Shown: positions 10,681 through 22,440, numbered from the stretch's first letter. The stretch is DNA of 64,000 nt from Antilocapra americana (GCA_007570785.1 ML664199.1:18557050-18621049), one strand, 5' to 3'. The notes: generated by a model from the sequence alone, not told the origin. Program-made: numbers and translations.

Positions 10681-10825
10681 GGGGATCTTAGCAGCCATCT
10701 GCTCTAATTCCCATGAGGGAATTGGAGCTTAGATGACTCATCCAGCTTAACCCTTGTTAGTAGTAGAGCCAAGGACTAGAACCAGGTGTCTTGACACCTT
10801 GTCTTTGCAGCATTCCACCTCCCTG
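10681..10825 (-). mobile_element. MIR-like SINE fragment (reverse orientation)
   Basis: The plus strand reads GGAATTGGAGCTTAGATGAC, TAGTAGAGCCAAGGACTAGAA and a CATTCCACC ending, which follows the reverse of a MIR consensus. Diverged. Confidence 0.55.
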
Positions 10826-11306
10826 TCCAATCTCTTTATCTACAGCCTCCTTTGTCTCTCTGACATAACCATCATTATTATCATCTATTCACACAACACA
10901 AATTGAGCATTTGACTGAGGCACATTTCAAGGCTTAAGGAACTGTTGGGTGGAGCTGACATGTAAGTGTGCAGGATGACATGGATCTTTTCTTTTCTGCC
11001 AGGCTCTGATTTTCTTGAAGTCAAGGACTACGTTCATCTGCCTCCTTTCCAGGCCACACTGCAGAACATGCTCTATGAAGTTTTAGGCAGAATATCCTCT
11101 GCCTTAGGAAATTTCTCTACCAGTCCCTAGCATATGAATCTTTCTGTCTATCTTGATTTCTACCTGTTGCCTCTTATTAGGAGTCCTGCATCTTCCTTTG
11201 GACTGAAAATTCACTTGGTTAACCTGTCGTTGATTTTGGTGTTTCTCCTGGAGATTACCTTTTGTAAATATTATTTCTGCTTAGCACTATGCTCTGTAGT
11301 CTTTGG
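10826..11306. other. Unresolved sequence, possibly part of an L2
   Basis: Positions 10990-11130 faintly recall the L2 3' region, but the match is weak. The sequence continues across the L1 insertion into 12616. Confidence 0.35.
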
Positions 11307-11319
11307 TCAAGTGACCTTT

Positions 11320-12602
11320 TTTTTTTTATTTTTTATTTTTTTTTAATTGTTTTTGCCATACATTGTCATGATATCACCATGGGTTTACATATGCTTCCCC
11401 TCCGGAACCCCCCCTCCCTCCTCCCTCCCCCCCCGCCCCCGCCCGGGAAATCTCGCTGTACCAGCCCCGAGCATCAATCCTGGGCTGGCGATTGATTAGA
11501 CACATGACAATTAACATGCTTCAATGCCCTTCTCCCATATCATCCCACCCTTACCCTCATCCACAAAGTCCACGAGTCTATTCTATACATCTGCGTTCCT
11601 TTTGCTGTCTCGCATGTTGGGTTCTCGTTACCGTCTTTCTAAATTCCATATATATGCGTTAATATACTGTATTGTTGTTTTTGCTTCTGGCTTACTTCAC
11701 TCTGGATAATGGGCTCCAGTTTCGTCCATCTGAGTAGAATTGCTTCAAATGAATTTTTTTTTAATGCTGAGTAATATTCCATTGTGTATATGTACCACAG
11801 CTTTCTTATCCATTCGTCTGCCGATGGCATCTAGGTTGCTTCCATGTCTTGGCTATTGTAAACAATGCAGCGATGAACATTGGGGTACACGTGGCTCTTT
11901 CAATTCTGGTTTCCTCGGTGTATATGCCCAGCAGTGGGATTGCTGGGTCATATGGCAGGTCTATTTGCAGCTTTTTAAGGAACCTCCACACTGTTTTCCA
12001 TAGTGGCTGTACTAGTTTGCATTCCCACCAACAGTGTAAGAGGGTTCCCTTTTCTCCACATCCTCTCCAGCATTTATTGCTTGTAGACTTTTGGATGGCA
12101 ACCATTCTGACTGGTGTAAAGTAGTACCTCATTGTGGTTTTGATTTGCATTTCTCTGATAATGAGTGATGTTGAGCATCTTTTCATGTGTTTGTTAGCCA
12201 TTTTTATATCTTCTTTGGAGAAATGTCTGTTAAGTTCTTTGGCCCACTTTTTAATTGGGTTGTTTATTTTTCTAGAATGGAGCTGCAGGAGTTGTTTGTA
12301 TATTTTTGAGATTAATTGTTTGTCCGTTGCTTCATTGGCTATTATTTTCTCCCATTCTGAAGACTGTCTTTTCACCTTGCTTATAGTTTCCTTTGTTGTG
12401 CAAAAGCTTTTAATTTTAATTAGGTCCCATTTGTTTATTCGTGTTTTTATTTCCAATATTCTGGGAGGTGGGTCATGGAGTATCCCGCTTTGGGTTATGG
12501 CAGAGAGTGTTTTGCCTATGTTATCCTCTAGGAGTTTTATAGTTTCTGGTCTTATGCTTAGATCTTTGATCCATTTTGAGTTTATCTTTGTGTATGGTGT
12601 TA
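11320..12602 (-). mobile_element. L1-BT LINE, 5'-truncated, recent (copy A)
   Basis: Minus-strand L1: ORF2 C-terminal part at 12606-11806 (266 open codons, including the L1 motifs [34 protein letters not shown] and [13 protein letters not shown]), then one frameshift near 11825, then the last codons in the frame 11830-11639 ([15 protein letters not shown]...), then the C-rich/G-rich 3' UTR and poly(A) (T-run at 11320-11343). A 13-base target-site duplication, TCAAGTGACCTTT, sits at 11307-11319 and 12603-12615. ORF2 encodes endonuclease and reverse transcriptase; only its C-terminal cysteine-containing end is present, so the copy is dead. The almost open frame argues for a recent insertion. 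Confidence 0.95.
11407..11445 (-). repeat. C-rich tract of the L1-BT 3' UTR (potential G-quadruplex on the minus strand)
   Basis: On the minus strand this is a run of G-tracts of three or more separated by one or two bases. The same tract recurs in copy B (17311-17335, plus strand), in copy C (17638-17660, in a shortened form) and in copy D (45399-45423), so it is a conserved L1 3' UTR feature. Confidence 0.8.
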
Positions 12603-12615
12603 TCAAGTGACCTTT

Positions 12616-12775
12616 GTATCTGCCCTTACTGCAAGTCCCAAGATACTGCCCATAGCCTGTGCTAGAGCCCAGCTCTCACCCACCTGGAGCTGAAAGTATT
12701 TTTATCTTTGTATTGCTGCAGAAATGAGGATGGCCTTACACCTGGTAGGTACTCATCAGATGTTTGTGGAATGAG
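12616..12775 (+). mobile_element. L2 3'-end fragment (tentative)
   Basis: Ends with ACACCTGGTAGGTACTCATC followed by AGATGTTTGTGGAATGAG, close to the L2 end pattern (GTAGGTGCTCAATAAATATTTGTTGAATGAATG). The part upstream of the L1 insertion may be its continuation. Confidence 0.5.
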
Positions 12776-13461
12776 CAGTAAAGACACTATGTAGTGTGGT
12801 CTTTGTTGTCAGCCTCATTTTTTATTGACTGTTTGGCTTGGAGGGAAGGTGCAATGCAAAATGGTTTATGGTTCAAATGATCACATTCAGATACATAAAA
12901 ATGAAACCTATTCTCATTCTTGAATCTCCAAATAGCTGGTTTAAACATCTGGCAAATTCTATGAATATCTGGTTATTATTTTCCTTCTCTGTGTATTGTG
13001 AAGACTTAGTTTGTATATAAGTTTTGCTATATTAAGGAGTTATTTTCTCTTCTCTCTGAGGAAATATCCAATCAGTGGAGGAAATGGGGTTCTGCTGTGT
13101 ACACATGCTGAGTTTCTATCACTTAGTCTTCTTTCAAAAACTTTCAGAAATTCTTGGCTGGAGTTCACTAATAACTATCAATTTAAAAATAATGCATGAA
13201 TCAGCTTTACTTTAGACAAAATAGCACTTATTTTTTTAAGAAGAAGTACATTAAAGTATATTAAAGGAATATGGACAATAGGTTTTAAAATTTTAATTGG
13301 TTAGAAGCTTATTTTTAGTAGTTTACTAGCAGTTAAAAATAAATCTATTATGTTTCTAAGCATTCTCTAGCTTCCTTCTTCCTAATGACTCTTTTTGACA
13401 ACAGTATTTGTCTTTTTTTATTTTTAAAAGTAATATTTGCTCAGTGCAGAATTTTATAAAA
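12776..13461. other. Unresolved AT-rich sequence
   Basis: No element recognised. Short plus-strand frames at 12838-13020 and 13011-13199 lack any recognisable domain. Confidence 0.4.
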
Positions 13462-13627
13462 ATTGTTGTTGTTCAGTGGCTCAGTCATGTCTGACTCTTT
13501 GTGACCCTATCGACGGCAGCACACTAGACTTCCCTGTCCTTCACTGTCTCCTGGAGTTTGCTCCAACTCATGTCCATTGAGTCAGTAATGCCATCCAACC
13601 ATCTTATCCTGTTACCCTCTTCTCCTT
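13462..13627 (-). mobile_element. BovB 3'-end-derived fragment
   Basis: The plus strand reads the complement of the BovB tail: TTGTTGTTCAGTGGCTCAG, TGTCTGACTCTTTGTGACC, GAGTTTGCTCCAACTC and ATGCCATCCAACCATC. It covers only the terminal ~165 bases, a common 5'-truncated form. Confidence 0.85.
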
Positions 13628-13793
13628 AAAATCATGTATAATGAAAATGACTTAAACATTATCATTCTAAGAGACAACTGCTGTTAACATCTGGTTGTAT
13701 TTCTTTCCAGACTTTTCCATATGCTCCCTTGCTATCTATTTCTCTCTTTGCCCCATATTTATTCTAAGCATATATGTAAATGTAGACAGTATT

Positions 13794-14023
13794 AGACTTC
13801 CCAGGTGGTACTAGTGGTAAAGAGCCCACCTGTCAATACAGGAGACTTAAGAGACATGGGTTCAATCCCTGTGCTGGAAAGATCCCGTGAAGGAGGGTGT
13901 AGCAACCCATTTCAATATTCTTGCCTGAGAATCCCATGGACAGAGGAGCCTGGTAGGCTACAGTCCATGGGGTTGCAAAGAGTCAGACATGACTGAAGTG
14001 ACTTAGTTGCACATACACACACA
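13794..14023 (+). mobile_element. Bov-tA SINE
   Basis: Full-length copy of the subtype with the longer tRNA part (CAATACAGGAGACTTAAGAG) and a GACTTAGTTGCACATACACAC tail. Imperfect target-site duplications TGTAGACAGTATT (13781-13793) and TGCAGACAATATT (14026-14038). Confidence 0.9.
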
Positions 14024-14038
14024 CATGCAGACAATATT

Positions 14039-15395
14039 GTTATTTTTGAGCATGTACATTATATTAATGTATATACAAGATGTTGTATATTGTTTTATTC
14101 TTTCTTAACATTTATATTTCAAACATTTCTCTGTATTTTGTAATATTTTGTAAAGCTTATCTTTGATTTTCTCTGTGGCAGGGGAGACAGGTAATGCTTA
14201 ATCCTTTTTAGAGGAATCACAGGTATTTTTTGAGACTCATTCTACATGGTTGTAAGATAGTTATCCACATCTGGGAAATGGTGTTTATGATAACAGAGTA
14301 AAATTATAAAGGCATATTATCAAGGTAAGAGTTAAGAGATTCTTATGTTTATCCCCAGTTATAAACTACTTTCATTACATCTAAGGCTAAGCTACACAAG
14401 GCAGGGGCTATCCATCTCTGTGTTAGCTAGCATGTGGCATGAAATTCTCAAGAAAAAATGTGTGGATGGCTTATTGAATGATTAGTTTTTTCTTGGAAGC
14501 TCTGGTTTAGCTGAAGAATCTCATAGCACACCCATGAATGTTATCAAGAATGTGTCTCTCTTCCTCTCTTTCTCTCACCCTCTGGTCAAGAGTGATTGGC
14601 TTCAATAAATGTTTATCATCTTCTCTTTGTGACTCTGTATTGCTACCATTTTCTTTGGAATATTGACAGACCTAAAGAGATTGCTTGCTTAATGGACCTT
14701 GGGAACACAGTAGAGTTAATTTGTGTATGTTTTAGTCTTTCCAACTAGATTTCCTAAAGTGCAAATTTGTAAAAGCGAGGATTTGTGTCTTATTCTTTTG
14801 CTTCACTATTTCATTTGGACAACAGTGAGATTTTTTAAACTCATACAATGTTTAAGATACAACCAAACACAAAAGTCCTTTATAAATAGAAGTGAACATG
14901 CATTTCTATTGTTTAAGTGGTAATGCACTGTCTAATTTCTAATTCATAATGTTTATATGAGAAAGCTCTTAATCATTTATTTGGAACTGATTAATAGACT
15001 ATTCCTAAATTATAAAATCACTGTGAAGTCAATGACTATATGCTCTTCAAGTAGCCTGTTAAATCAGTACATTCTGTGAAATATAAACCTATGGTCAAAC
15101 TATTTATGGGCAGCAATGTAGTAACTAATTTATTTTTGTTTTTACTGTCATACAGAAATACCAGTATTTAATTTGGTATTTAGATTTAATTAGGTGATTA
15201 TGTGCTGATTAACTGGTATTGCACTTTATTTGAAATTTTTAAATGTATTTGGTTGCTATAATTGAATCCTATGAACAGAAAGTAAAACTTAGTCAAATAT
15301 CTATGTAATATCATCTGGATGGTTTTTGTGGCTGGATGTGTGTTATTTATTTTACAAATTGTTTTTAAAAATTTTTAGTGGTTCCTTACTTTTTT
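14039..15395. other. Unresolved AT-rich sequence
   Basis: About 1.35 kb with no recognised repeat or coding signal. The plus-strand frame at 14723-14923 has no domain. Confidence 0.4.
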
Positions 15396-15396
15396 A

Positions 15397-15975
15397 CAAA
15401 TATCTGTAGAACACATACTATGTACTAAGCATTGGGCTTACCACCATGTTTCTAAAGATATTGTAGTCTGGAGGGGTGTCAAGAGTTTAAGCAGGCATTT
15501 AAAATGCAATGTGATGGCGGGGGGGGGGGGTACAGAGACCACAGGAAGAGGCAATTCACATCACTTTGGGAGGCCAAGGAAGACTTGTTTCCCAGAAGGA
15601 GGGACATTTAAGGCAGTCTTGGAGGATAAGTCAAGCTAGTCACTGACAAGGGAGGAAATGACCCTTCACTAAGGCTTAGAGAGCCTCCAGAAGAGCTGTA
15701 ATCAATGCAATATAAATGGAGTTGAGAGGTCAAGTAGTGGAGGAAAGGAAGTTGAAGCTGGAGGGATAAGCTGGGGCTGGATTTTGAGGCCTTGTTTGCC
15801 ACACTAGGCAACCTGGGCTGCATGGTGCTATGTAAGTGGGTTTCAAGAATTGAAAAATGTCAACTGGATTTAGAAACAAGATTGTATTTGACCTTGAAGA
15901 GAGAAGTTTAATTGGAGGTGTGGGAGTGAAAACCAGATTGCAGCAGGTTGAAGAGTGAGTAAAAAATAAGTAGAG
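15397..15975 (+). mobile_element. Ancient L2-like (mammal-wide) repeat
   Basis: Follows a common old repeat: ACACATACTATGTACTAAGC at the start, GGAAGACTTGTTTCCCAG, then GATTTTGAGGCCTTG, GCAACCTGGGC and GAACAGATTGCAGCAGG-type segments in order. It contains a G10 run at 15522-15531. Three to five other stretches in this window follow the same plan (43.3, 54.7 and 56.0 kb, and parts of 31.2-32.2 kb). The family name is from memory. Confidence 0.5.
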
Positions 15976-16336
15976 ACAGTGACTGTTGTCAGGAAATTAT
16001 TTTGATTTATGAAACATTTAAAATTTGTATGTCATTAAATGAATAGGATTAGTCTGGAATTATAGATTGGCTACAATAACAGATACTAGATTTACTATTA
16101 ATATCACATACTTCTCTTGATGTATGGTAATTTTATTTTCCAAGAGTTTTTGAAGAAAATAATGTTAGGTGATAAAACTGTTTCCTCTAAAAAGAAGAGT
16201 CTCTTTATGATCAAGACTAATGTCTTCTACTTAAGAATTATGGTGTATTTTAGATCTGATAAGTTCCTACAAAGATCTGTCTCATAGTGATTAACTGAGA
16301 TAATTTAAGAGTGTAGTTACTGCTATAAACAAAGCA
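15976..16336. other. Unresolved sequence
   Basis: Left flank of L1-BT copy B; nothing recognised. Confidence 0.35.
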
Positions 16337-17411
16337 ATTAAAATTAAAACCTTCTGCACAACAAAGGAAACTATAAGCAAGGTGAAAAGACAGCCTTCAG
16401 AATGGGAGAAAAATAATAGCCAATGAAGCAACGGACAAACAATTAATCTCAAAAATATACAAGCAACTCCTGCAGCTCCATTCTAGAAAAATAAACGACC
16501 CAATCAAAAAGTGGGCCAAAGAACTTAACAGACATTTCTCCAAAGAAGACATAAAAATGGCTAACAAACACATGAAAAGATGCTCAACATCACTCATTAT
16601 CAAAGAAATGCAAATCAAAACCACCATGAGGTATCACTTTACACCAGTCAGAATAGCTGCAATCCAAAAATCTACAAGTAATAAATGCTGGAGAGGATGT
16701 GGAGAAAAGGGAACTCTCTTACACTGTTGGTGGGATTGCAAACTAGTACAGCCACTATGGAAAACAGTGTGGAGGTTCCTTAAAAAGCTGCAAATAGACC
16801 TGCCATATGACCCAGCAATCCCACTGCTGGGCATATACACCGAGGAAACCAGAATTGAAAGAGCCACGTGTACCCCAATGTTCATCGCCGCATTGTTTAC
16901 AATAGCCAGGACATGGAAGCAACCTAGATGCCCATCAACTGACGAATGGATAAGAAAGCTGTGGTACATATACACAATGGAATATTACTCAGCATTAAAA
17001 AAAAATTCATTTGAATCAGTTCTACTCAGATGAACAAAACTGGAGCTCATTATCCAGAGTGAAGTAAGCCAGAAGGAAAAACAACGATACAGTATACTAA
17101 CGCATATATATGGAATTTAGAAAGACGGTAACGAGAATCCAGCATGCGAGACAGCAAAAGGAATGCAGATGTATAGAACAGACTCGTGGACTCTGTAGAT
17201 GAGGGCAAGGGTGGATGATATGGGAGAATGGCATTGAACATGTTAATTATCATATGTGTAATCCATCGCCAACCCAGGATTGATGCTCGGGGCTGGTGCA
17301 TCGAGATTTCCTGGAGGGAGGGAGGAGGGAGGGGGGGTGGTTCTGGAAGGGGAGCGTATGTAAACCCATGGCTATATCATGTCATTGTATGGCAAAACTA
17401 ATAATAAAAAA
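16337..17411 (+). mobile_element. L1-BT LINE, 5'-truncated (copy B)
   Basis: Plus-strand L1-BT. The ORF2 C-terminal region is open at 16557-17033 (158 codons: [12 protein letters not shown]..., [53 protein letters not shown]). It then stops at a TGA (17031-17033) where copy A has TGG, one residue after LLR. Upstream, an extra A in GGGAGAAAAATAATAGCC (near 16410) breaks the frame. The G-rich 3' UTR is at 17311-17352 and the tail at about 17400-17411. A short AAAGCAA appears at both ends (near 16331 and 17410) as a weak target-site duplication. Confidence 0.95.
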
Positions 17412-17514
17412 AAGCAAGCCACAAGAATTAACTTTTGAGAATAGCTTATTCATTTCATTTAAGAATTCTTGACATTATTAGAGACATTGGCTCTAGGATT
17501 TCTTTGGCTTTTTT

Positions 17515-18333
17515 TTTTTTTTGAGTTCTGTTTTCTTTTTTTTGAAATTAATTTATTTTTTTCTTTACATTATCATGTTGGTTTTGCCGTACATTGACAT
17601 GAATCCACCATGGGTATACATGTGTTCCCCCTCCAGAACCCCCCTCCCACCTCCCACCTGGGTCATCCCGGTTCACCAGCTCCGAGCATCAAGCCTGGGC
17701 TGGCGATTCATTTCACATATGATAATTTACATGTTTCAATGCCGTTCTCCCATATCATCCCACCCTTGCCCTCTCCCACAGTGCAAAAGACTATTCTATA
17801 CATCTGGGCCAAAGAACTGAACAGACATTTTTCCAAAGAAGACACACAAATGGCTAACAAACACATGAAAAGATGCTCAACATCACTCTTTATCAGAGAA
17901 ATGCAAATCAAAACCACAATGAGGTACCACTTTATACCAGTCAGAATGGCTGCCATCCAAAAGTCTACAAGCAATAAATGCTGGAGAGGATGTGGAGAAA
18001 AGGGAACCCTCTTACACTGTTGGTGGGAATGCAAACTAGTACAGCTACTATGGAGAACCGTGTGGAGATTCCTTAAAAAACTGGAAATAGAACTGCCATA
18101 TGACCCAGAAATCCCACTGCTGGGCATATACACCGAGGAAACCAGAATTGAAAGAGACACGTGTACCCCAATGTTCATCACCGCATTGTTTACAATAGCC
18201 AGGACATGGAAGCAACCTAGATGCCCATCAACTGACGAATGGATAAGGAAGCCGTGGTACACATACACAATGGAATATTACTCAGCCATAAAAAAGAATA
18301 CATTCGAATCAGTTCTACTGAGGTGGATGAAAC
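17515..18333 (-). mobile_element. L1-BT LINE with 5' inversion (twin-primed, copy C)
   Basis: 17515-17806 is L1-BT 3' UTR on the minus strand, starting with its poly(A) read as T. At 17806-17808 the orientation flips: 17808-18333 is ORF2 on the plus strand ([17 protein letters not shown] start, [57 protein letters not shown]). A perfect 10-base duplication TGGCTTTTTT flanks the whole unit (17505-17514 and 18334-18343), so both halves came in as one insertion. Relative to copy B, about 125 bases (17043-17167 of copy B) are missing between the two halves. The 247-codon open frame at 17610-18353 crosses the inversion junction and is not a natural protein. Confidence 0.92.
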
Positions 18334-18343
18334 TGGCTTTTTT

Positions 18344-19057
18344 ATACATGTAAAATTATTTGAGTAAGAAGAATTCTGCTTTCATAATATTATGCAGTAC
18401 AATGTTGCCTTCCTTTCAGCACAAATTATTGGTTTGGCCAGGAAGTTCATTCGATTAGTGAATATGTTGTTTAATTAATTTCTTGGTAAAAATAAAAAAT
18501 ACATTTTTTTATTTTTACTTAAAACCAAATGAACTTTTTGACCGATCCAATTTTTTCAGGCTGAAAACATTAAAAATGAAACTAGTAGATGATGCTTTTG
18601 ATGTTAAAACTGCTATCAGAGGTAGATTTACCTTGAAGTTTATGAAACTTCACAGCCCCTTCATTTGTACAGCCCTATATTCAATTTTCTATCTTAAATT
18701 TCTAAGACCTTACACCTAACTTTATATTAATAATTACTCTTTATCATAAAGAGTGTCTCCAAATTTTATACATTTCAAAACAAAAAAATCTGAGTCCGCC
18801 CTGATTTCTCTGTAATAGATTATTTCTAGACAAAGAACCTCAATGTATTAAAAGCTTCTACTTTGAACTTTATCAAGAAAAGTGGAGAAGTATGCTCCTA
18901 AAGGGAGAAACACACATACTTAAATTTTAAACAAATGATAATGAATCGAGAATATTCTTGAAAACCAACAAAGCGAAAAAGTTCCTACAACTAAGTAATT
19001 TTATTTTCTCTTGTGTGGCTTCATGATCTAGAAAGAGGACATGATTTTTGAGGCTTA
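18344..19057. other. Unresolved AT-rich sequence
   Basis: No recognised element. The open frame at 18483-18719 (plus) has no domain. Confidence 0.4.
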
Positions 19058-19068
19058 CTGTGTGAGGC

Positions 19069-19188
19069 CTCAATGGACATGAGTTTGAGCAAGCTCTGGG
19101 AGTTGGTGATGGACAGGGAAGACTGGCATGCTGCAGTCCATGGGGTCGCAAAGAGTTGGACACAACTGAGTGACTAAACTGAACTGAA
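19069..19188 (+). mobile_element. BovB 3'-tail insertion
   Basis: Terminal ~120 bases of BovB only: TGGACATGAGTTTGAGCAAG, CTGCAGTCCATGGGGTCGC, ending in GAACTGAACT repeats. Target-site duplications CTGTGTGAGGC (19058-19068) and CTGTGTGTGAGGC (19189-19201). Confidence 0.92.
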
Positions 19189-19201
19189 CTGTGTGTGAGG
19201 C

Positions 19202-19560
19202 ATGAATCAATCTTCTCAGCAATGAAGACCTCCTACTGTCTATAGATGAGGATGCTGAGTCCTCAAGACCTGAGACTAATCTGGGCCTGTTTATTAAGGA
19301 TGTGTTTAGCTCTCTGTGCATTGTTCAAATGGTCCACACACACTGTTCAAGTGGTCAAGTTTATCTGTTTGATACCTGAACAAACTTAACGCTTCACAGG
19401 AAAATATATCTGAAGACAAATGCCCTTGAGCATAAGGGGCCATGGCTGGCTCAGAAAAGGTAACTCCAAGAACATGTCTCTTCAACAGTGAGTCTTATCT
19501 GTGCTATTATTAGCATATACAGATAATGGATCATTACCTTGGTGTATTTTAGATAGCTGT
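19202..19560. other. Unresolved sequence
   Basis: Nothing recognised. Confidence 0.35.
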
Positions 19561-19580
19561 TTTACCTAAAGTATTTTATT

Positions 19581-19804
19581 ATTTTTCTATTTCTAAGACG
19601 ATTCAGTCATGTCTAACTCTTTGTGACCCTGTGGATCATAGTCTGCCAGGCTCCTCTCTCCATGGGATTCTCCAGGGAAAAGTACTGGAGTGGGTTTCCA
19701 TGCCCTCCACCAGGGGATCTTCCTGACCCAGGGATTGAACCCATGTCTCTCATATCTCCTACATTGGCAGGTAGGTTCTATTTACCACTAGCACCACTTG
19801 GCTG
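19581..19804 (-). mobile_element. Bov-tA SINE (reverse orientation)
   Basis: The plus strand reads the complement of Bov-tA: CAGTCATGTCTAACTCTTTG, CTCCATGGGATTCTCCAGG, GGGATTGAACCCATG (B box in reverse) and CACTAGCACCACTTGG. Diverged duplications TTTACCTAAAGTATTTTATT (19561-19580) and TTCTACCTAAGCTATTTTAT (from 19805). Confidence 0.92.
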
Positions 19805-19825
19805 TTCTACCTAAGCTATTTTATT

Positions 19826-22440
19826 GCTTTTCCATCTCAGGAGAGCATTAAACTACTCAAAAATCCACTGGTTGTTCATAATTCAGATCTTACTAGAACA
19901 TTTGAATTGCTATCAGAAAACTGACTTTTTAAGAAAGGAAGGGTAAAGCTACAGTCTCACCACAAAATCAAATGAAAGGCATGAGTCTAAATTAACTATG
20001 GACATGGGAAAAAAGAAATGTTCAATAAAAGCATTCAATAAAAATCCCCTTGAGTAGTTTCTTATATGACCCAGGTACCTGTTGTCATGCAAACAACTTA
20101 AAATTTATTTGTCACTAAAATACTCAGCATGCACAGAGTTTGTGGTTAGACATAACCAGAGTCAGGAATCTCATCTATTCTAAAGCCATCTATGAGAAGC
20201 TGAAGAATAGATCATCCTTTTTTTTGCTTTTTAACCCAACTGTCAAAGCATTTATAATACCTAAATAGGGTCATGTAATTCCATAGAACCTAGAGTATGT
20301 TTAATTGAATCCTCCTGTGGTGATTATGTTTTCAAGCTGGTTCCTGGTCTTCAGGATTTCTAGAAGTCTGGAAAGGGTTTAATTGTTTATTACCGGCTTT
20401 TCCCAGACTATTAAGGGCTTCCTTACTCCCCAATACTCCAGTAATATTTTATGTTTAAAGAGCACCTGGTACTTTGAGCATAGCTGATTTTCATGTTTCT
20501 AATCTGAAATACGATTTTTAGAAAAAATAAAAGGCCAACAACTGGAATCAGGAAGCATCTATTTAGCTTCAGTAACATATTTCTTTTAAGTAGCTCTATT
20601 TGATTTTCTCTTTTTTCCTACTCTTTTCTGATAGTAACATTTTCTTCAGAAGTTGAGGTTGGAAAGGAGGCTGAAACAAGTGAAATTTTTAGGGCTATCA
20701 TTCTATAATATTATTGTAAAATGATTTTTAGCATATATTTGGTAAGAATTACCAAAAAAAAATATATCTCCTGTTAGAAATTTGCCAAATCATTTTATAG
20801 CTGAAAGAACTGCTTCTGAATGTTATATTTAACCTAAATAGCTGACAGATTTATCCTTCCAATAACCTCCCACCTCTGCCCCTCAAACCCCCTACCTACT
20901 AATTTTGTCTTCTTTAGTCATGAATAAATAACATTTATGGTTACAGTTTGCAATGGCCCTTGGGAACTGTGAGATGCTCTCAACTGGAATTTAAATCTAC
21001 AAGCAGTAATCCAATTTGTCAGATTTTGGGATTTTAGCCATGTATACTTAGCATTATTCAATCACCAGTCATATCTCTCAAAAGAACAGGTCTCGCCACA
21101 TAAATTCAGTTTCTGAATGAAAGCCAGTGTGAGTCAAACAGACACAACTAATTGGGTCTTCACTGTAAGTAGCATTTGTTAGCAAGTTGCAACATAATTG
21201 TTCATTATCCAATAGAAAACTCTTAGCTCTATTGGGTAAATATTTTGCTATGAAAATATAAAATATATGAGTTCAGGGTAGTTACTGGGAGACGCTCATT
21301 GGGAGGTTTAAATCATGCTTTAAATGTAACTAAAATCTTGGACTTTTGATGCTAGAGCATCAAATTTGAAATGAAATTTAAAATACTTTTGGACTGATCA
21401 TGTTTGTCTTCTAATTATAGCATGGTTTAGTGTTAATGAAAACTTATCAACACTTTTGTGAAAGTTAGACTGGATAATTTCATTTGGAATTTAAGCCAGT
21501 TGCATCCTAACTTTTTTTTTATACTTTTTCATGGCTTCTTTTAATACCTGTGTAATTATTTAGAGAATAAGTAAAAATCAGGACTAAGTTTTAATTTCTA
21601 CAGTGTTTGCAAAGTCCTAGTAGAAGTGCCATCTCTGTGGGTTCCTCTTAAATACTTTCCTCCAGGCAAGAGGGACCTTGTAACCACTGGGAATAAAGTG
21701 TAGGTTATAATTCTTAGTCATTTGTTGTTGTAGGCTTAAGTCCAAACAATAAACTAGAGGTGAAAGTCCCTAGGTCCTATTACTAATCCCCATGGTCTCT
21801 TAGGTTCCTTTCGATTTTCTTCTCATTACATTATTAACTGTATAGTGCCAGGGGATACATCAAACTCCCATAATGGAAGTACAATGTATAAACAACTTAT
21901 AACCTGGAAGATTTCTTGTTCTGTATGTAGAGTTCTTATATTTAATGTATTTCATCACCAAACTCTGGATAATTATTTTAAAACTTTGTCAAATTTCTGC
22001 AGTTTCCCTAATGTTTTCCCTGATATTTGATTTTAATTATTATGACTTCCTCATTTTGTTGTATTAAATTGTGGCCACATTACAATAGGGCACTTAAAAA
22101 TCACTTCACTAGAGACTACTATTGTATTCTGTAGTTTGAACAGTCTTGGTTGGATTCCACAGTATTTCTTCTTGAGTCTCAGCATCTTCTCTTTGAAAAG
22201 TTTCAGATTCACCACAAAACAAAAGGTGAAGTTTAAAAAAGTTGTATTATCTCTGTTATTATTTACACACAATATGCTTTTTCAAATTAATACAATTGAA
22301 TTTTTTAAAAAGTTCAAATGTATAATTCATTATATGTGCATATTGCAGAGATAATGACAAGCAAATAGATAAAAAATTACTTCACATCCTACCACTCAGA
22401 GGTGGCAAGGGTTAACATTTTCTTTCTGATGGATATTTTT
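19826..22440. other. About 2.6 kb of AT-rich sequence without recognised repeats
   Basis: No SINE, LINE or LTR recognised and no convincing coding frame. Short frames at 21845-22030 and 22136-22354 (plus) have no domain. Candidate region for comparison with other mammals. Confidence 0.45.

Noticed and set aside
17708..18268. 186-codon minus-strand hydrophobic frame (also 12134-12610 plus and 16634-16975 minus)
   Set aside because: These are antisense to the conserved L1 ORF2 C-terminal region. The same frame appears at every L1-BT copy, so the openness reflects L1 codon constraint, not a membrane protein gene.
17610..18353. 247-codon plus-strand frame that looks like an L1 ORF2 protein with a new N-terminus
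   Set aside because: It crosses the L1 inversion junction at 17806-17808: the first third is antisense 3' UTR and the rest is ORF2. It is a chance fusion, not a gene.
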